A stretch of DNA of 64,000 bases, from contig JANYJE010000070.1 in assembly GCA_025408405.1 (NCBI GenBank), positions 21,503 to 85,502 of the forward strand, in the 5' to 3' direction. Origin of the DNA: Nitrosomonadales bacterium (GTDB taxonomy: Bacteria; Pseudomonadota; Gammaproteobacteria; Burkholderiales; Gallionellaceae). Position 1 is the stretch's first letter. The number at the start of each line of letters is the position of its first letter. Positions 31,502-40,580 of the stretch are shown piece after piece. The position numbers were made by a program, and so were the translations under genes. Below the pieces are notes generated by a model. That model was not told where the DNA came from. It was given only the letters and a program-made list of their open reading frames with translations, and did no database searches.

Positions 31502-33460
31502 TTATAACTTGAATGCCGCTACCGCGCGGCGCAGCTCGCGCAAGGCGAATGCATCGTCCTGGCCGGCATAGCGCAAAGCCAGGTAGCGTGCGGTGATGTC
31601 GTTGATGGCGCCGGCGCGTTCGGGTTTGCCGTGGATGACGCGCGCGGCAAAATCCTGCGGCCCCTCATGTGCGGCACGCACCAGGCCGGCACGGGCCAGC
31701 TTGCGGCAGAACCTGAGGTACAGCGCTTGCGCCGGGTCAGGCTTGGGCGTGTACAGGCGCCGCAGCATGAACAGGGCGAACAGCGCCACCAGCACCGCCA
31801 CTCCGATCAGCAGATTGAGCGCCATCTTCTGCCAGGTGACGTCCTCCATGCCCAGCCGGGTGAGAAAGGCGAACTGGCGCTCCGTGTTGTAGCCCAGCAC
31901 CCACTGGTTCCACTGGTTGGTGAGCGCATCCAGGTTGAAACGCAGCCTGAGCAGCAGCGGCAATTGGGTGCGTGCCAGAAACGGCAATGCCGCATTGTCC
32001 GGCAGGGCTGCGTTCAGTCCCCCCTGGATGCGCGAGGGCGCGATGGCGGCAGTGGGGTCGATGCGCACCCAGCCGCGCTCTTGCAGCCACACTTCGGCCC
32101 ACGCGTGGGCATCGGACTGGCGCACGATGTAATAGCCGCCCAGCTCGTTGAACTCCGCCCCCTGATAGCCGGTTACCACCCGGGCCGGTATGCCTGCTGC
32201 GCGCATCAGAAATACAAAACTGGAAGCATAGTGTTCGCAGAAGCCCTGGCGCGATCCGAACAGGAAATCATCGACAGCATTTGCGCCCAGCAAAGGAGGT
32301 TCCAGCGTGTAGATAAAACCCTCGCGGTTGAAATAGCCGAGTGCTGCGCGCATTACCGCCTCGTCGTCGCCCAGATTCGCGCGCCATTCTGTGGCGAGCT
32401 GGCGCGCGCGCGGGTTGAGTCCGCGCGGGAGCGTCACGGCGCGTTGCAACTGGTACGGGGTTTCCTCGGCATTGGCGCGGTATGCCAGTTGCGAGTGCAC
32501 GTCATAGCGCAGGCGGACGCTAACCGGCGCCTTGCTCAGCACCTGGAAATCGTAAGTCAGCGTAGCGGGAATAGTAAGCTGGGTGGGCATTTCCAGCGTA
32601 AACAGCCAGCTCTTGTTGTGCGGCTCCAGCGTTACCGTGTAATCAACCGGGCTGGCGATGTTGTCCAGTTGCGGCAGCCTGGTGCGTACTCCCTGTCCCG
32701 ATATCGAGGTGGGGCCGTCCCGATTTTTCCAGGTGAGGCCGTCATAGTCCCACAGCACCGGGCCGCGCCAGTACATCTGTTCGCGCAACGGTGGCGCGTC
32801 CTTGAAGGCGACACGAAAGGCGACTGCATCGGAGAGCGACAGCTTGCTCATGCTGCCGGGCGACATCGTGTCGTCGAGGCCGCTTCTGGAATAGGCATCC
32901 TGCGGCATGCCCCATAGTGGTCCCTGTACGCGCGGGAACAACACAAACAGCAGCAGCGTGAGCGGTATGGCCTGCAGCAGCAGCACCGAGGCGATGCGCA
33001 GGCGCGGCTTGAGCGCCAGCGTGCCGGTGTGCATATGCACCCAGGTTGCCATGATCACCAGCAGGGAGAACAGCATGAACAGCGCGGTGGCTATGCTCTG
33101 CGAGTAGAAAAAATTGGTGATGATGATAAAGTTGGAGAGGTAGATCAGTACCGTGGCATCGCGTGCAGTGCGCAGCTCCAGCAACTTGAGCGTGGCCAGC
33201 AGAATCAGCAGCGTCACCCCCGCCTCGCGCCCGAACAGGGTATGGAACTCGATGAGCAGGCCGCCCACGCCAGCCAGCGTAATGGTGAGCAGCAGCCAGC
33301 GTGGCGGCAGAGGATTGGCGCTGGCGGCGAGATAAAGACGCCAGCCCAGCATCATCGTGCTTAGCGCGGCCACCCACAGCGGCAAGTGCTCGGCGTGCGG
33401 CGCGCTCACCAGCAGGATGGAGGCGATAATGCCGTAGACGAGGGGGGCGGTGAGTTTCAT
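31502..33460 (-). CDS. tgpA: TgpA-type membrane transglutaminase-like protein
   Basis: 652 residues from the ATG at 33460, which overlaps the DUF58 gene stop (ATGA). The N-terminal third has six or more membrane helices (DUF3488: LVYGIIASILLVSAP to VLLLQAIPLTLLLFVLFPRV). The periplasmic middle is a transglutaminase core with the Cys in QGFCEHYASSFVFLMRAAG, the His in DAHAWAEVW and the Asp in RIDPTAAI, so the catalytic triad is complete. One more helix near 555-575 precedes a cytoplasmic DUF4129 tail. The last gene of the MoxR-DUF58-TgpA operon; in other bacteria this trio affects envelope integrity. Confidence 0.92.
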   Translation of the reverse strand: MKLTAPLVYGIIASILLVSAPHAEHLPLWVAALSTMMLGWRLYLAASANPLPPRWLLLTITLAGVGGLLIEFHTLFGREAGVTLLILLATLKLLELRTARDATVLIYLSNFIIITNFFYSQSIATALFMLFSLLVIMATWVHMHTGTLALKPRLRIASVLLLQAIPLTLLLFVLFPRVQGPLWGMPQDAYSRSGLDDTMSPGSMSKLSLSDAVAFRVAFKDAPPLREQMYWRGPVLWDYDGLTWKNRDGPTSISGQGVRTRLPQLDNIASPVDYTVTLEPHNKSWLFTLEMPTQLTIPATLTYDFQVLSKAPVSVRLRYDVHSQLAYRANAEETPYQLQRAVTLPRGLNPRARQLATEWRANLGDDEAVMRAALGYFNREGFIYTLEPPLLGANAVDDFLFGSRQGFCEHYASSFVFLMRAAGIPARVVTGYQGAEFNELGGYYIVRQSDAHAWAEVWLQERGWVRIDPTAAIAPSRIQGGLNAALPDNAALPFLARTQLPLLLRLRFNLDALTNQWNQWVLGYNTERQFAFLTRLGMEDVTWQKMALNLLIGVAVLVALFALFMLRRLYTPKPDPAQALYLRFCRKLARAGLVRAAHEGPQDFAARVIHGKPERAGAINDITARYLALRYAGQDDAFALRELRRAVAAFKL

Positions 33461-34407
33461 GTTGCCATCCCATACAACGCCAATGCCCTTAAACACTCCT
33501 CGCGCTGAGCCGCGCTGTTGCTGGGCGGCAGCTCGATATTGGGCAGGCGCAGGCCGTAGCGCAATTGCCCGGCATCGGCATCCAGTACCCAGCGCGTGAG
33601 CATCTCCAGCCTGCGTTCCGTGTCGGCGTATGGAAGCTGCGACCAGTCCAGCCACAGTTCTCGCCCCTGGGTGGCGCTGAACTGCTTGACCTGCAAACCC
33701 TGCTCGCGCGCCAGTGCCTTCCAGGCGATGCGCGGCAGCGCGTCTCCCGCGACATAGCCGCGCAGCCCGGCAAAGTCTTCATCGCCGCTGCTGATCAGCT
33801 TGCCCGCGCCATCCTGGGCCGAACTGGCAGGCAATGGCAGCGGGGCGGCAGGTTTGGGGTAGACGAGTGCGCGCGTATCGAACTGCAGATACGACCAGGC
33901 ATGAAACAGCCCGAGCGGGAATTCGGTGTGCAGCGTCAGCCGCCCAGTGGCGAGCCAGCCGCGGTGCGCGGCGGGTATGGCAAGTTTTACAGCGGTGTTG
34001 TGCTGCGCCGGGAGGTCGAAGCTGGTGCTGTGGCCGGCATCGTCGCGCAAAGTCAGCTGATAGCGCATCAGCTTGATGGTGTTGTGAAAATGGAACACGA
34101 AGCAGGCGTTGTCTCCGGCAAACACGGTCTCGGTGCGGCCTGCGCGCACTTCCAGCTGTGCCATGTTGCGGAAGGCATGCAGCATGGTCATCGTGGCAGC
34201 CGTGGCGAGCAGGAAGGTGAGCACATAACCGAGGCTGAGGTTGTAGTTGATGTCGCCCAGCAGCATCAGCAGCAGAACAAAGGCAAAACCCAAGCCCCGG
34301 CGCGTGGGCAGGATGAAGATGCGGCGCTGGTTGAGAACGACCGTGCCGCTGCTGATTTGGGGCCGGAACAGCCAGATGCGGAATTGTTGGCGGAGTGCGG
34401 TCAGCAC
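33457..34407 (-). CDS. DUF58 domain membrane protein
   Basis: 316 residues, GTG start at 34407. Two adjacent membrane helices at about 33-75 (LGFAFVLLLMLLGDINYNLSLGYVLTFLLATAATM) are followed by a soluble DUF58 region, recognisable by DFAGLRGYVAGDALPRIAWKALAREQGLQVKQF and LDWSQLPYADTERRLEMLTRWVL. DUF58 proteins have a von Willebrand A-like fold and occur with MoxR ATPases, which are thought to act on them as chaperones. Between moxR (11 bases upstream) and tgpA (overlapping), so one operon. Confidence 0.9.
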   Translation of the reverse strand: MLTALRQQFRIWLFRPQISSGTVVLNQRRIFILPTRRGLGFAFVLLLMLLGDINYNLSLGYVLTFLLATAATMTMLHAFRNMAQLEVRAGRTETVFAGDNACFVFHFHNTIKLMRYQLTLRDDAGHSTSFDLPAQHNTAVKLAIPAAHRGWLATGRLTLHTEFPLGLFHAWSYLQFDTRALVYPKPAAPLPLPASSAQDGAGKLISSGDEDFAGLRGYVAGDALPRIAWKALAREQGLQVKQFSATQGRELWLDWSQLPYADTERRLEMLTRWVLDADAGQLRYGLRLPNIELPPSNSAAQREECLRALALYGMAT

Positions 34408-34417
34408 GTCTAGGCCT

Positions 34418-35350
34418 CTACGGAATCGCGACCGCTTCGATCAATTCGCGCGCCAGTTTGTCACCGTCCGAGAGTTGCACGTCCTGCACGCTTTGCAGGC
34501 GGTGGCTGGCTACACCCGGCAACACAATCTGGATGTCTTCCGGGATGACGGCAGTGCGTCCGTGCAGCAATGCCCAGGCACGTGCGGCGGCAAGCAGCGA
34601 GAGCCCGGCGCGGGGTGAGAGACCGTGCACAAAGCGGGCCGATTCGCGCGTGTGGCGCAGGATGGCTTGCACATAGTCGAGCAGGGCGGGGGAGGCGTGC
34701 ACCTGTTTCACCTGCTGTTGCAAGGCGAACAGCTCGGCAGCCTGCATCTGAGGTGTCAGTTTGGCCACGATCTCGCGCCGATCCACGCCGGCGAGCAGGT
34801 TGCGCTCGGCCTGTGCGTCCGGGTAGCCCAGCTGGATGCGCATGAGGAAGCGGTCGAGCTGCGACTCAGGCAGCGGGAAGGTGCCGATCTGGTTGGTGGG
34901 GTTCTGCGTGGCGATCACGAAAAACGGCACGGGCAACGGGCGCGTGCTGCCCTCGATGGTCACCTGCTGTTCTTCCATGGCTTCCAGCAGGGCGCTCTGG
35001 GTCTTGGGGGTGGCGCGGTTGACCTCGTCGGCGAGGATCATCTGCGCGAAGATCGGCCCGGGGTGAAACTTGAAGTCGCCGGACGTTGAATCGGCGCCTG
35101 GGCGCTGGTACACCGATACCCCGAGAATGTCTGCAGGCAGCATGTCGCTGGTGAACTGGATGCGCTGGAACTGCAGGCCGAGCGTGCGTGCCAGCACGTG
35201 CGCCAGCGTGGTCTTGCCGACCCCCGGCAGGTCTTCGATGAGCAAGTGCCCACGCGCCAGCAGGCAGGCCAGCGCCAGCCTGATCTGGTGCGGTTTGCCG
35301 AGGATGACCTGTTCGGTCTGGGCGATGACGTTGTGCAGGGACGGGTTCAT
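34418..35350 (-). CDS. MoxR family AAA+ ATPase
   Basis: 310 residues from the ATG at 35350 (ribosome site AAGG upstream). Walker A is in EDLPGVGKTTLAH, then RIQFTSDMLPADILG, FHPGPIFAQMILADEVNRATPKTQSALLEAMEE with Walker B and the sensor region, VIATQNPTNQIGTFPLPESQLDRF, and the C-terminal lid (LSPRAGLSLLAAARAWALLHGR). This is the MoxR pattern throughout. It probably remodels the DUF58/TgpA partners encoded downstream in the same operon. Start 7 bases after the Mth938-domain gene. Confidence 0.95.
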   Translation of the reverse strand: MNPSLHNVIAQTEQVILGKPHQIRLALACLLARGHLLIEDLPGVGKTTLAHVLARTLGLQFQRIQFTSDMLPADILGVSVYQRPGADSTSGDFKFHPGPIFAQMILADEVNRATPKTQSALLEAMEEQQVTIEGSTRPLPVPFFVIATQNPTNQIGTFPLPESQLDRFLMRIQLGYPDAQAERNLLAGVDRREIVAKLTPQMQAAELFALQQQVKQVHASPALLDYVQAILRHTRESARFVHGLSPRAGLSLLAAARAWALLHGRTAVIPEDIQIVLPGVASHRLQSVQDVQLSDGDKLARELIEAVAIP

Positions 35351-35357
35351 GTTGGCC

Positions 35358-35729
35358 TTATTCAAACAGGATGGCGGCAACCACCTTGCGGTCTTCGCCT
35401 ATCAGGATGTTGTAGGTGCGGCAGGCGGCGGGGGTGTTCATGAATTCTACGCCGATGCCGGCATTGCTCAGTGCACGATAAAGCTGGGGATGGGCAAAGC
35501 GGTGTTCTGCGCCGGTGCCCAGCAGCACGACCTCGGGCTTGAGCGCCAGGAAATATTCAAAGTGAGCCTCGCCCAGTGCGGCAAAGGTGGTGGCCGGCCA
35601 GTCGCCCAACACCTGTTGCGGTGTGACCACGATGGGCTGCTCGAAGCGCTCGCCGCTCACCGTGACATAACCTGTGCCGTGTGCGCTGAAAAACTTCTGG
35701 CCCTGGTTCCGGGAAAGGCTGATTTTCAA
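35358..35729 (-). CDS. Mth938-domain (NDUFAF3-like) protein
   Basis: 123 residues from a TTG at 35729 that has GGAG about 9 bases upstream; the frame is open further up but homologues start at this point. Conserved features: GTGYVTVSGERFEQPIVV, DWPATTFAALGEAHF, PEVVLLGTGAEHRFAHPQLYRAL and the C-terminal VEFMNTPAACRTYNILIGEDRKV. The family relates to human NDUFAF3, a complex I assembly factor, but the bacterial role is not established. First gene of the unit leading to moxR and divergent from alaA. Confidence 0.85.
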   Translation of the reverse strand: MKISLSRNQGQKFFSAHGTGYVTVSGERFEQPIVVTPQQVLGDWPATTFAALGEAHFEYFLALKPEVVLLGTGAEHRFAHPQLYRALSNAGIGVEFMNTPAACRTYNILIGEDRKVVAAILFE

Positions 35730-35850
35730 TTGGTATCTCCATTTGCCGCAAGGGCGCCGCTCGGATAGAATTACGCCCTTTGCAAACTGTTGTTTCAAGC
35801 GGATTCTACCGGATTCGCCCGCGCTTGAGATGCTACCCTGAGAGAACATT

Positions 35851-37119
35851 GTGAAACATACCTCCAAGCCTAATACTGTCGATGGGGTTGCTGTGCGCCC
35901 CGTGCTGAAATCCACCAAGCTGGCCAATGTCTGCTACGACATTCGCGGCCCGGTGATGGCGCGTTCCAAGCAGATGGAGGAAGACGGCCATCGCATCATC
36001 AAGCTGAATATCGGCAATCTCGCGCCGTTCGGTTTCGAGGCGCCGGAAGAAATCCAGCAGGACGTGATTCACAACCTGCCCAACTCCTCCGGCTATTCCG
36101 ACTCAAAAGGCCTGTTCGCCGCGCGCAAGGCGATCATGCATTATTCGCAGCAGAAGAAAATTTCCGGCGTGGGGCTGGAAGATATTTTTATCGGCAACGG
36201 CGCCTCCGAGCTGATCGTGATGGCGATGCAGGGTCTGCTCAACACCGGCGACGAAGTGCTGGTGCCGGCACCCGATTACCCCCTGTGGACGGCTGCAGTC
36301 ACCCTGGCAGGCGGCACGCCGCGCCATTATCTGTGCGATGAACAGAATGACTGGATGCCTGACCTGAAAGACATGCGCAGCAAGATCACCAGAAACACGC
36401 GCGCCATCGTGCTGATCAACCCCAACAATCCCACCGGTGCCTTGTATTCGGATGCATTGCTGCTGGAGATTATCGAGATCGCGCGCCAGCACCAGCTGAT
36501 TATTTATGCCGATGAAATCTACGACAAGGTGCTGTACGACGGCGCTACGCACACCTCGATTGCCTCGCTGGCAGACGATGTGCTGTTCGTGACCTTCAAC
36601 GGCCTGTCGAAAAACTACCGTGCGTGCGGCTATCGCTCCGGCTGGATGATTGTGTCGGGCAACAAGAAGCATGCGCAGGATTACATCGACGGCCTCGGCA
36701 TCCTGGCTTCGATGCGGTTGTGCTCCAACGTGCCCGGGCAATATGCCATCCAGACCGCGCTGGGCGGCTACCAGAGCATCAACGACCTGGTGGCGCCCGG
36801 CGGGCGGCTGTGCAAGCAGCGCGACCTCGCCCATGAATTGCTCACCTCGATTCCGGGTGTCACCTGCGTGAAGCCCAAGGCTGCATTGTATCTGTTCCCG
36901 CGTCTGGACCCCGTGATGTATCCGATTGCGGACGACCAGAAATTCATCCTCGAACTGCTGGAGGCCGAGAAGGTGCTGGTGGTGCAGGGCTCGGGATTTA
37001 ACTGGCCGCATACCGACCACCTGCGCATCGTATTTTTACCCAACGCCGACGATCTCACCGAAGCGATCGGGCGTATCGCGCGCTTTCTTGAAAGCTATCG
37101 CAAGCGGCATGGAACCTAA
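35851..37119 (+). CDS. alaA: Glutamate-pyruvate aminotransferase AlaA
   Basis: 422 residues with a GTG start. Strong resemblance to E. coli AlaA (YfbQ): KLANVCYDIRGPV, LNIGNLAPFGFEAPEEI, GYSDSKGLFAARKAIM, GNGASELIVMAMQGLLN, PAPDYPLWTAAVTLAGG, NPNNPTGALYS, YADEIYDKVLYD, and the pyridoxal phosphate Lys in FNGLSKNYRACGYRSGWM. It makes alanine from pyruvate and glutamate. Here it heads the alaA-hom-thrC cluster common in betaproteobacteria. An N-terminal extension of about 17 residues compared with E. coli is present. Confidence 0.94.
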   Translation: MKHTSKPNTVDGVAVRPVLKSTKLANVCYDIRGPVMARSKQMEEDGHRIIKLNIGNLAPFGFEAPEEIQQDVIHNLPNSSGYSDSKGLFAARKAIMHYSQQKKISGVGLEDIFIGNGASELIVMAMQGLLNTGDEVLVPAPDYPLWTAAVTLAGGTPRHYLCDEQNDWMPDLKDMRSKITRNTRAIVLINPNNPTGALYSDALLLEIIEIARQHQLIIYADEIYDKVLYDGATHTSIASLADDVLFVTFNGLSKNYRACGYRSGWMIVSGNKKHAQDYIDGLGILASMRLCSNVPGQYAIQTALGGYQSINDLVAPGGRLCKQRDLAHELLTSIPGVTCVKPKAALYLFPRLDPVMYPIADDQKFILELLEAEKVLVVQGSGFNWPHTDHLRIVFLPNADDLTEAIGRIARFLESYRKRHGT

Positions 37120-37121
37120 TG

Positions 37122-37203
37122 CGGTGAAATGTGAAACGTAAAATTCAGGACTGACTGAACTTTTCACCTTTCACCTTTCACTTTTCACCTTTCACTTTTC
37201 ACC
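37122..37203. repeat. Inverted GTGAAA / TTTCAC repeat cluster between alaA and hom
   Basis: The left part (37123-37147) has GTGAAA-type units (GGTGAAATGTGAAACG), ending in ATTCAG. After GACTGA the right part (37154-37203) begins CTGAAC and runs through seven TTTCAC units spaced 6-7 bases. The two halves can fold into one long imperfect hairpin. The same repeat type, in the same inverted arrangement, frames the four-helix-bundle gene between dnaK and dnaJ, where the interior is about 425 bases instead of 6. It occupies most of the gap and ends 10 bases before hom. Confidence 0.75.
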
Positions 37204-37213
37204 AGGTTAAGTT

Positions 37214-38527
37214 ATGAAACCAATCAATGTAGGACTGTTAGGCATCGGCACCGTGGGTGCGGGCACGTTTAACGTGCTGGCGCGCAACGCGGAAGAAATC
37301 AGTCGGCGCGCTGGACGGCCGATAAAAATCACGGTGGTGGCGGACAGGAATTTGGAGTTGGCCAAGGCCGTCACCAAGGGGGCCTGCCGCGTGACCGATG
37401 ATGCATTTTCTGTGGTGAACGATCCCGAAATAGACATCGTCATCGAGCTGATCGGCGGCTACGGTGTGGCCAAGGAACTGGTGCTGAAGGCGATCAACAA
37501 CGGCAAGCACGTGGTCACCGCCAACAAGGCGCTGCTCGCCGTGCACGGCAACGAGATTTTTGCGGCTGCGCAGAACATGCGCGTGATGGTGGCGTTCGAG
37601 GCTGCCGTGGCCGGCGGCATCCCCATCATCAAGGCACTGCGCGAGGGCCTTTCCGCCAACCGCATCGAATGGATAGCCGGGATTATCAATGGCACCACCA
37701 ACTTCATCCTGTCCGAGATGCGCGACAAGGGGCTGAGTTTCGACACCGTGCTGCAAGAGGCGCAGCGCCTGGGCTACGCCGAGGCCGACCCGACCTTCGA
37801 TATCGAGGGCGTGGATGCCGCGCACAAGATCACCATCCTGGCGGCGCTCGCCTTCGGCATTCCGGTGCAATTCGACAAGGCCTATGTAGAAGGCATCTCC
37901 AGGCTGGATGCCACCGACATCAAATACGCCGAACAGCTGGGCTACCGTATCAAGTTGCTGGGCATCACCAAGCGCACGCCGGAAGGCGTGGAGCTGCGCG
38001 TGCATCCCACGCTGATCCCGGCCAAACGCCTGATCGCGAACGTCGAAGGTGCGATGAACGCGGTGCTGGTGCAGGGCGATGCCGTGGGTGCGACGCTGTA
38101 TTACGGCAAGGGCGCAGGTGCGGAACCGACTGCCAGTGCCGTGATTGCCGACCTGGTGGACGTGACGCGCATGCACACCGCCGACCCGCAAAATCGCGTG
38201 CCGCATCTTGCGTTCCAGCCCAACGCGATGGCCGACCTGAAGATCTTGCCCATGGACGAGGTGCAGACCAGCTACTACCTGCGCCTGCGCGTAGAGGACA
38301 AGCCCGGCGTCTTGGCCGATATCACGCGCATCCTGGCGGACGAGCAGATTTCCATCGACGCGGTGATACAGAAAGAGCCGGGAGAGGGCGAAGAGCAGAC
38401 CGACCTCATCATGCTCAGCCACCTGACGCGCGAGAAGCACATCAATGCCGCGATCGCCAAGATCGAGGCGCTCAAGGTGGTGGCGGGCAAGGTGACGCGC
38501 ATCCGCCTGGAAGCGCTGGGGAAATAG
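37214..38527 (+). CDS. hom: Homoserine dehydrogenase
   Basis: 437 residues. NAD(P)-dependent reduction of aspartate semialdehyde to homoserine. The N-terminal Rossmann motif is GLLGIGTVGAGTF; the catalytic region includes VTANKALLAVHG, GIINGTTNFILSEM, AEADPTFDIEGVDAAHK and the Lys-containing GKGAGAEPTASAVI. A C-terminal ACT domain (about 350-430, YYLRLRVEDKPGVLADI) suggests feedback control by threonine, as in the family. Next to thrC with an inserted cupin gene. The repeat cluster immediately upstream leaves little room for a separate promoter, so readthrough from alaA is likely. Confidence 0.97.
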   Translation: MKPINVGLLGIGTVGAGTFNVLARNAEEISRRAGRPIKITVVADRNLELAKAVTKGACRVTDDAFSVVNDPEIDIVIELIGGYGVAKELVLKAINNGKHVVTANKALLAVHGNEIFAAAQNMRVMVAFEAAVAGGIPIIKALREGLSANRIEWIAGIINGTTNFILSEMRDKGLSFDTVLQEAQRLGYAEADPTFDIEGVDAAHKITILAALAFGIPVQFDKAYVEGISRLDATDIKYAEQLGYRIKLLGITKRTPEGVELRVHPTLIPAKRLIANVEGAMNAVLVQGDAVGATLYYGKGAGAEPTASAVIADLVDVTRMHTADPQNRVPHLAFQPNAMADLKILPMDEVQTSYYLRLRVEDKPGVLADITRILADEQISIDAVIQKEPGEGEEQTDLIMLSHLTREKHINAAIAKIEALKVVAGKVTRIRLEALGK

Positions 38528-38529
38528 AT

Positions 38530-38557
38530 CGTCATTCCCGCGCAGGCGGGAATGACG
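38530..38557. repeat. Extragenic palindrome, left copy
   Basis: CGTCATTCCCGC, then GCAG, then GCGGGAATGACG: a near-perfect inverted repeat, 2 bases after the hom stop. The same sequence in the opposite orientation lies at 38894-38923, so the two copies bracket the cupin gene. The motif is one of the common proteobacterial extragenic palindromes. Confidence 0.8.
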
Positions 38558-38571
38558 GTTGAGGGAAGAGC

Positions 38572-38886
38572 ATGGAAAAATATAAGGTGCTGTTTGAATC
38601 ATTGGATTGGCAGCCCACTATAGCGGGAGCGCGCTTCAAGGTTTATCGCGACGGTGCTAAACAAGTTCGTCTGCTTGAACTGACTTCCGAATTTGTTGAG
38701 CCGGACTGGTGCGAAAAAGGGCATACAGGATTGGTGCTGAAAGGCGAATTGGAGATCGATTTTAAAGGGCAGCATGTGCGTTATCCTGAAGGGTCTGTGG
38801 TTTTTATTCCATCTGGCTCAGAGAGCGGACATATGGCACGTTCAATTGCTGCGGTGACGCAGCTTTTTCTGGTCGAAGATATTTAG
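38572..38886 (+). CDS. Small cupin-domain protein
   Basis: 104 residues, a single cupin barrel. The first motif is weak (EKGHTGLVLKGELEIDF, with one His and one Glu) and the second is represented by YPEGSVVFIPSGSESGHMA with a His, so metal binding is possible but not complete. Its role is unknown. It is inserted between hom and thrC and bracketed by two inverted copies of the same extragenic palindrome (38530-38557 and 38894-38923), which suggests it arrived as a cassette or was bracketed later. Confidence 0.75.
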   Translation: MEKYKVLFESLDWQPTIAGARFKVYRDGAKQVRLLELTSEFVEPDWCEKGHTGLVLKGELEIDFKGQHVRYPEGSVVFIPSGSESGHMARSIAAVTQLFLVEDI

Positions 38887-38893
38887 GAAAATG

Positions 38894-38923
38894 CCGTCAT
38901 TCCCGCCTGCGCGGGAATGACGG
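38894..38923. repeat. Extragenic palindrome, right copy
   Basis: CCGTCATTCCCGC, CTGC, GCGGGAATGACGG: a perfect inverted repeat 7 bases after the cupin stop and 15 bases before thrC. It matches the left copy in reverse. It may form a hairpin just upstream of the thrC ribosome site. Confidence 0.8.
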
Positions 38924-38938
38924 TGAAGAAAGAAAACT

Positions 38939-40372
38939 ATGAAATACATTTCCACACGCGGCAATGCTCCCGCCAAGAACTTTACCGAAATCCTGCTGGG
39001 CGGACTCGCCCCCGATGGCGGCCTGTATCTGCCTGAACAGTATCCGCAGGTGACGCGCGCCGAACTGGAGGTCTGGCGCAAGCTGTCCTACGCCGAGCTG
39101 GCGTACGCGGTGCTGTCCAAATTCGCCACGGATATTCCGGCGGCCGATCTCAAGGCCATCGTAGCCAAGACCTATACCGCCGAGGTGTACCACAACGCGC
39201 GCGCCGGTTCCGACACCACGCAGATCACGCCGCTGCGCACGCTGGAACCGGGACTGCACCTGCTGGAACTGTCCAACGGGCCGACGCTGGCGTTCAAGGA
39301 CATGGCGATGCAGTTGCTGGGCAACCTGTTCGAGTACGCCTTGGCCCGCCAGCACGACGAGCTGAACATCCTCGGTGCGACTTCCGGCGATACCGGCTCG
39401 GCGGCGGAATACGCGATGCGCGGCAAGCGCGGCATCCGCGTGTTCATGCTGTCGCCTGAGGGCAAGATGAGCGCGTTCCAGACCGCGCAGATGTTCTCGC
39501 TGCAAGACCCGAATATTTACAACATCGCGATTCGCGGTGTGTTCGACGATGGCCAGGACATGGTCAAGGCTATTTCCAACGACCATGCCTACAAGGAAAA
39601 ATACAAGATCGGCACGGTCAATTCGATCAACTGGGCGCGCGTGTCGGCGCAGGTGGTGTATTACTTCAAGGGCTATTTCGCGGCGACGCAATCCTGCGAC
39701 GAGCAGGTTGCGTTCTCGGTGCCATCGGGCAACTTCGGCAACATCTGCGCCGGCCACATCGCGCGCATGATGGGCTTGCCTATCGCCAAACTGATTCTCG
39801 CCACCAACGAGAATAACGTGCTGGAAGAGTTTTTCCAGACCGGCGCCTACCGGCCGCGCACCACCGCCGAGACGGCACACACCAGCAGCCCGTCTATGGA
39901 CATCTCCAAGGCATCCAACTTCGAGCGCTTCATCTTTGACCTGGTCGGGCGCGATGCCGCCAAGGTGCGCGAGCTGTGGGGGCGCGTGGATACTGGCGCT
40001 GCATTCGATCTGCATGCGACCGAGTACTGGAAACGGATTTCCCAATACGGCTTTGCCGCAGGCAAGAGCACGCATGCGGATCGCCTCAATACCATCCGCA
40101 TGGTGTGGGAGAAATACGGCGTGATGGTGGACACGCATACTGCCGATGGCATCAAGGTCGGCCTTGAGCACCGCGCAGCCGGCGTGCCGCTGGTATGCCT
40201 GGAAACTGCGCTGCCGGTCAAGTTTGAAGACACCATCGTCGAAGCCCTGGGGCGCAAGCCGGAGCGTCCGGCCGGAATGGAAGACATGGAAAAACTGCCG
40301 CAGCGCTGCGCAGTGATGGATGCGGATGTGGCGGCACTCAAGTCTTTCATTGCCGCGCACGTGCCGCAATAG
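38939..40372 (+). CDS. thrC: Threonine synthase
   Basis: 477 residues, pyridoxal phosphate enzyme turning O-phosphohomoserine into threonine. Signatures: STRGNAPAKNFTEILLGGLAPDGGLYLP at the N-terminus, LELSNGPTLAFKDMAMQLLG with the cofactor Lys in FKD, LGATSGDTGSAAEYAM, and VPSGNFGNICAGHIARMMGLP. Length and domain order fit the longer (ThrC-II) bacterial form. Completes the hom-thrC pair. Confidence 0.97.
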   Translation: MKYISTRGNAPAKNFTEILLGGLAPDGGLYLPEQYPQVTRAELEVWRKLSYAELAYAVLSKFATDIPAADLKAIVAKTYTAEVYHNARAGSDTTQITPLRTLEPGLHLLELSNGPTLAFKDMAMQLLGNLFEYALARQHDELNILGATSGDTGSAAEYAMRGKRGIRVFMLSPEGKMSAFQTAQMFSLQDPNIYNIAIRGVFDDGQDMVKAISNDHAYKEKYKIGTVNSINWARVSAQVVYYFKGYFAATQSCDEQVAFSVPSGNFGNICAGHIARMMGLPIAKLILATNENNVLEEFFQTGAYRPRTTAETAHTSSPSMDISKASNFERFIFDLVGRDAAKVRELWGRVDTGAAFDLHATEYWKRISQYGFAAGKSTHADRLNTIRMVWEKYGVMVDTHTADGIKVGLEHRAAGVPLVCLETALPVKFEDTIVEALGRKPERPAGMEDMEKLPQRCAVMDADVAALKSFIAAHVPQ

Positions 40373-40580
40373 CTGTTCAGCCAACTTGTTTTTCCAGTTT
40401 CAATTCGAAGGCGAAACAAGGCGACGACGAAGAAAACCTGGTGCAGTGCACGCCAACCTCGCTGGCGAAGTTAGCCCGTTAGGGCGGCGGCAGCTACAGC
40501 TACAGCGCGAGAAGCACGGCTGGGCGTGAGCGAGGAAGCCAACGCAGTGTCAGCGATGAAGTGAAATTGGAGGGTTGATC

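Noticed and set aside
37154..37203. CRISPR-like short tandem repeats (TTTCAC units)
   Set aside because: Unit of 6-7 bases with no spacers of constant length and no cas genes; better explained as the arm of an inverted repeat.
37238..40384. Long antisense frames over hom (37238-38602) and thrC (38897-40384)
   Set aside because: The sense genes are certain; the antisense frames have no start context or motif.
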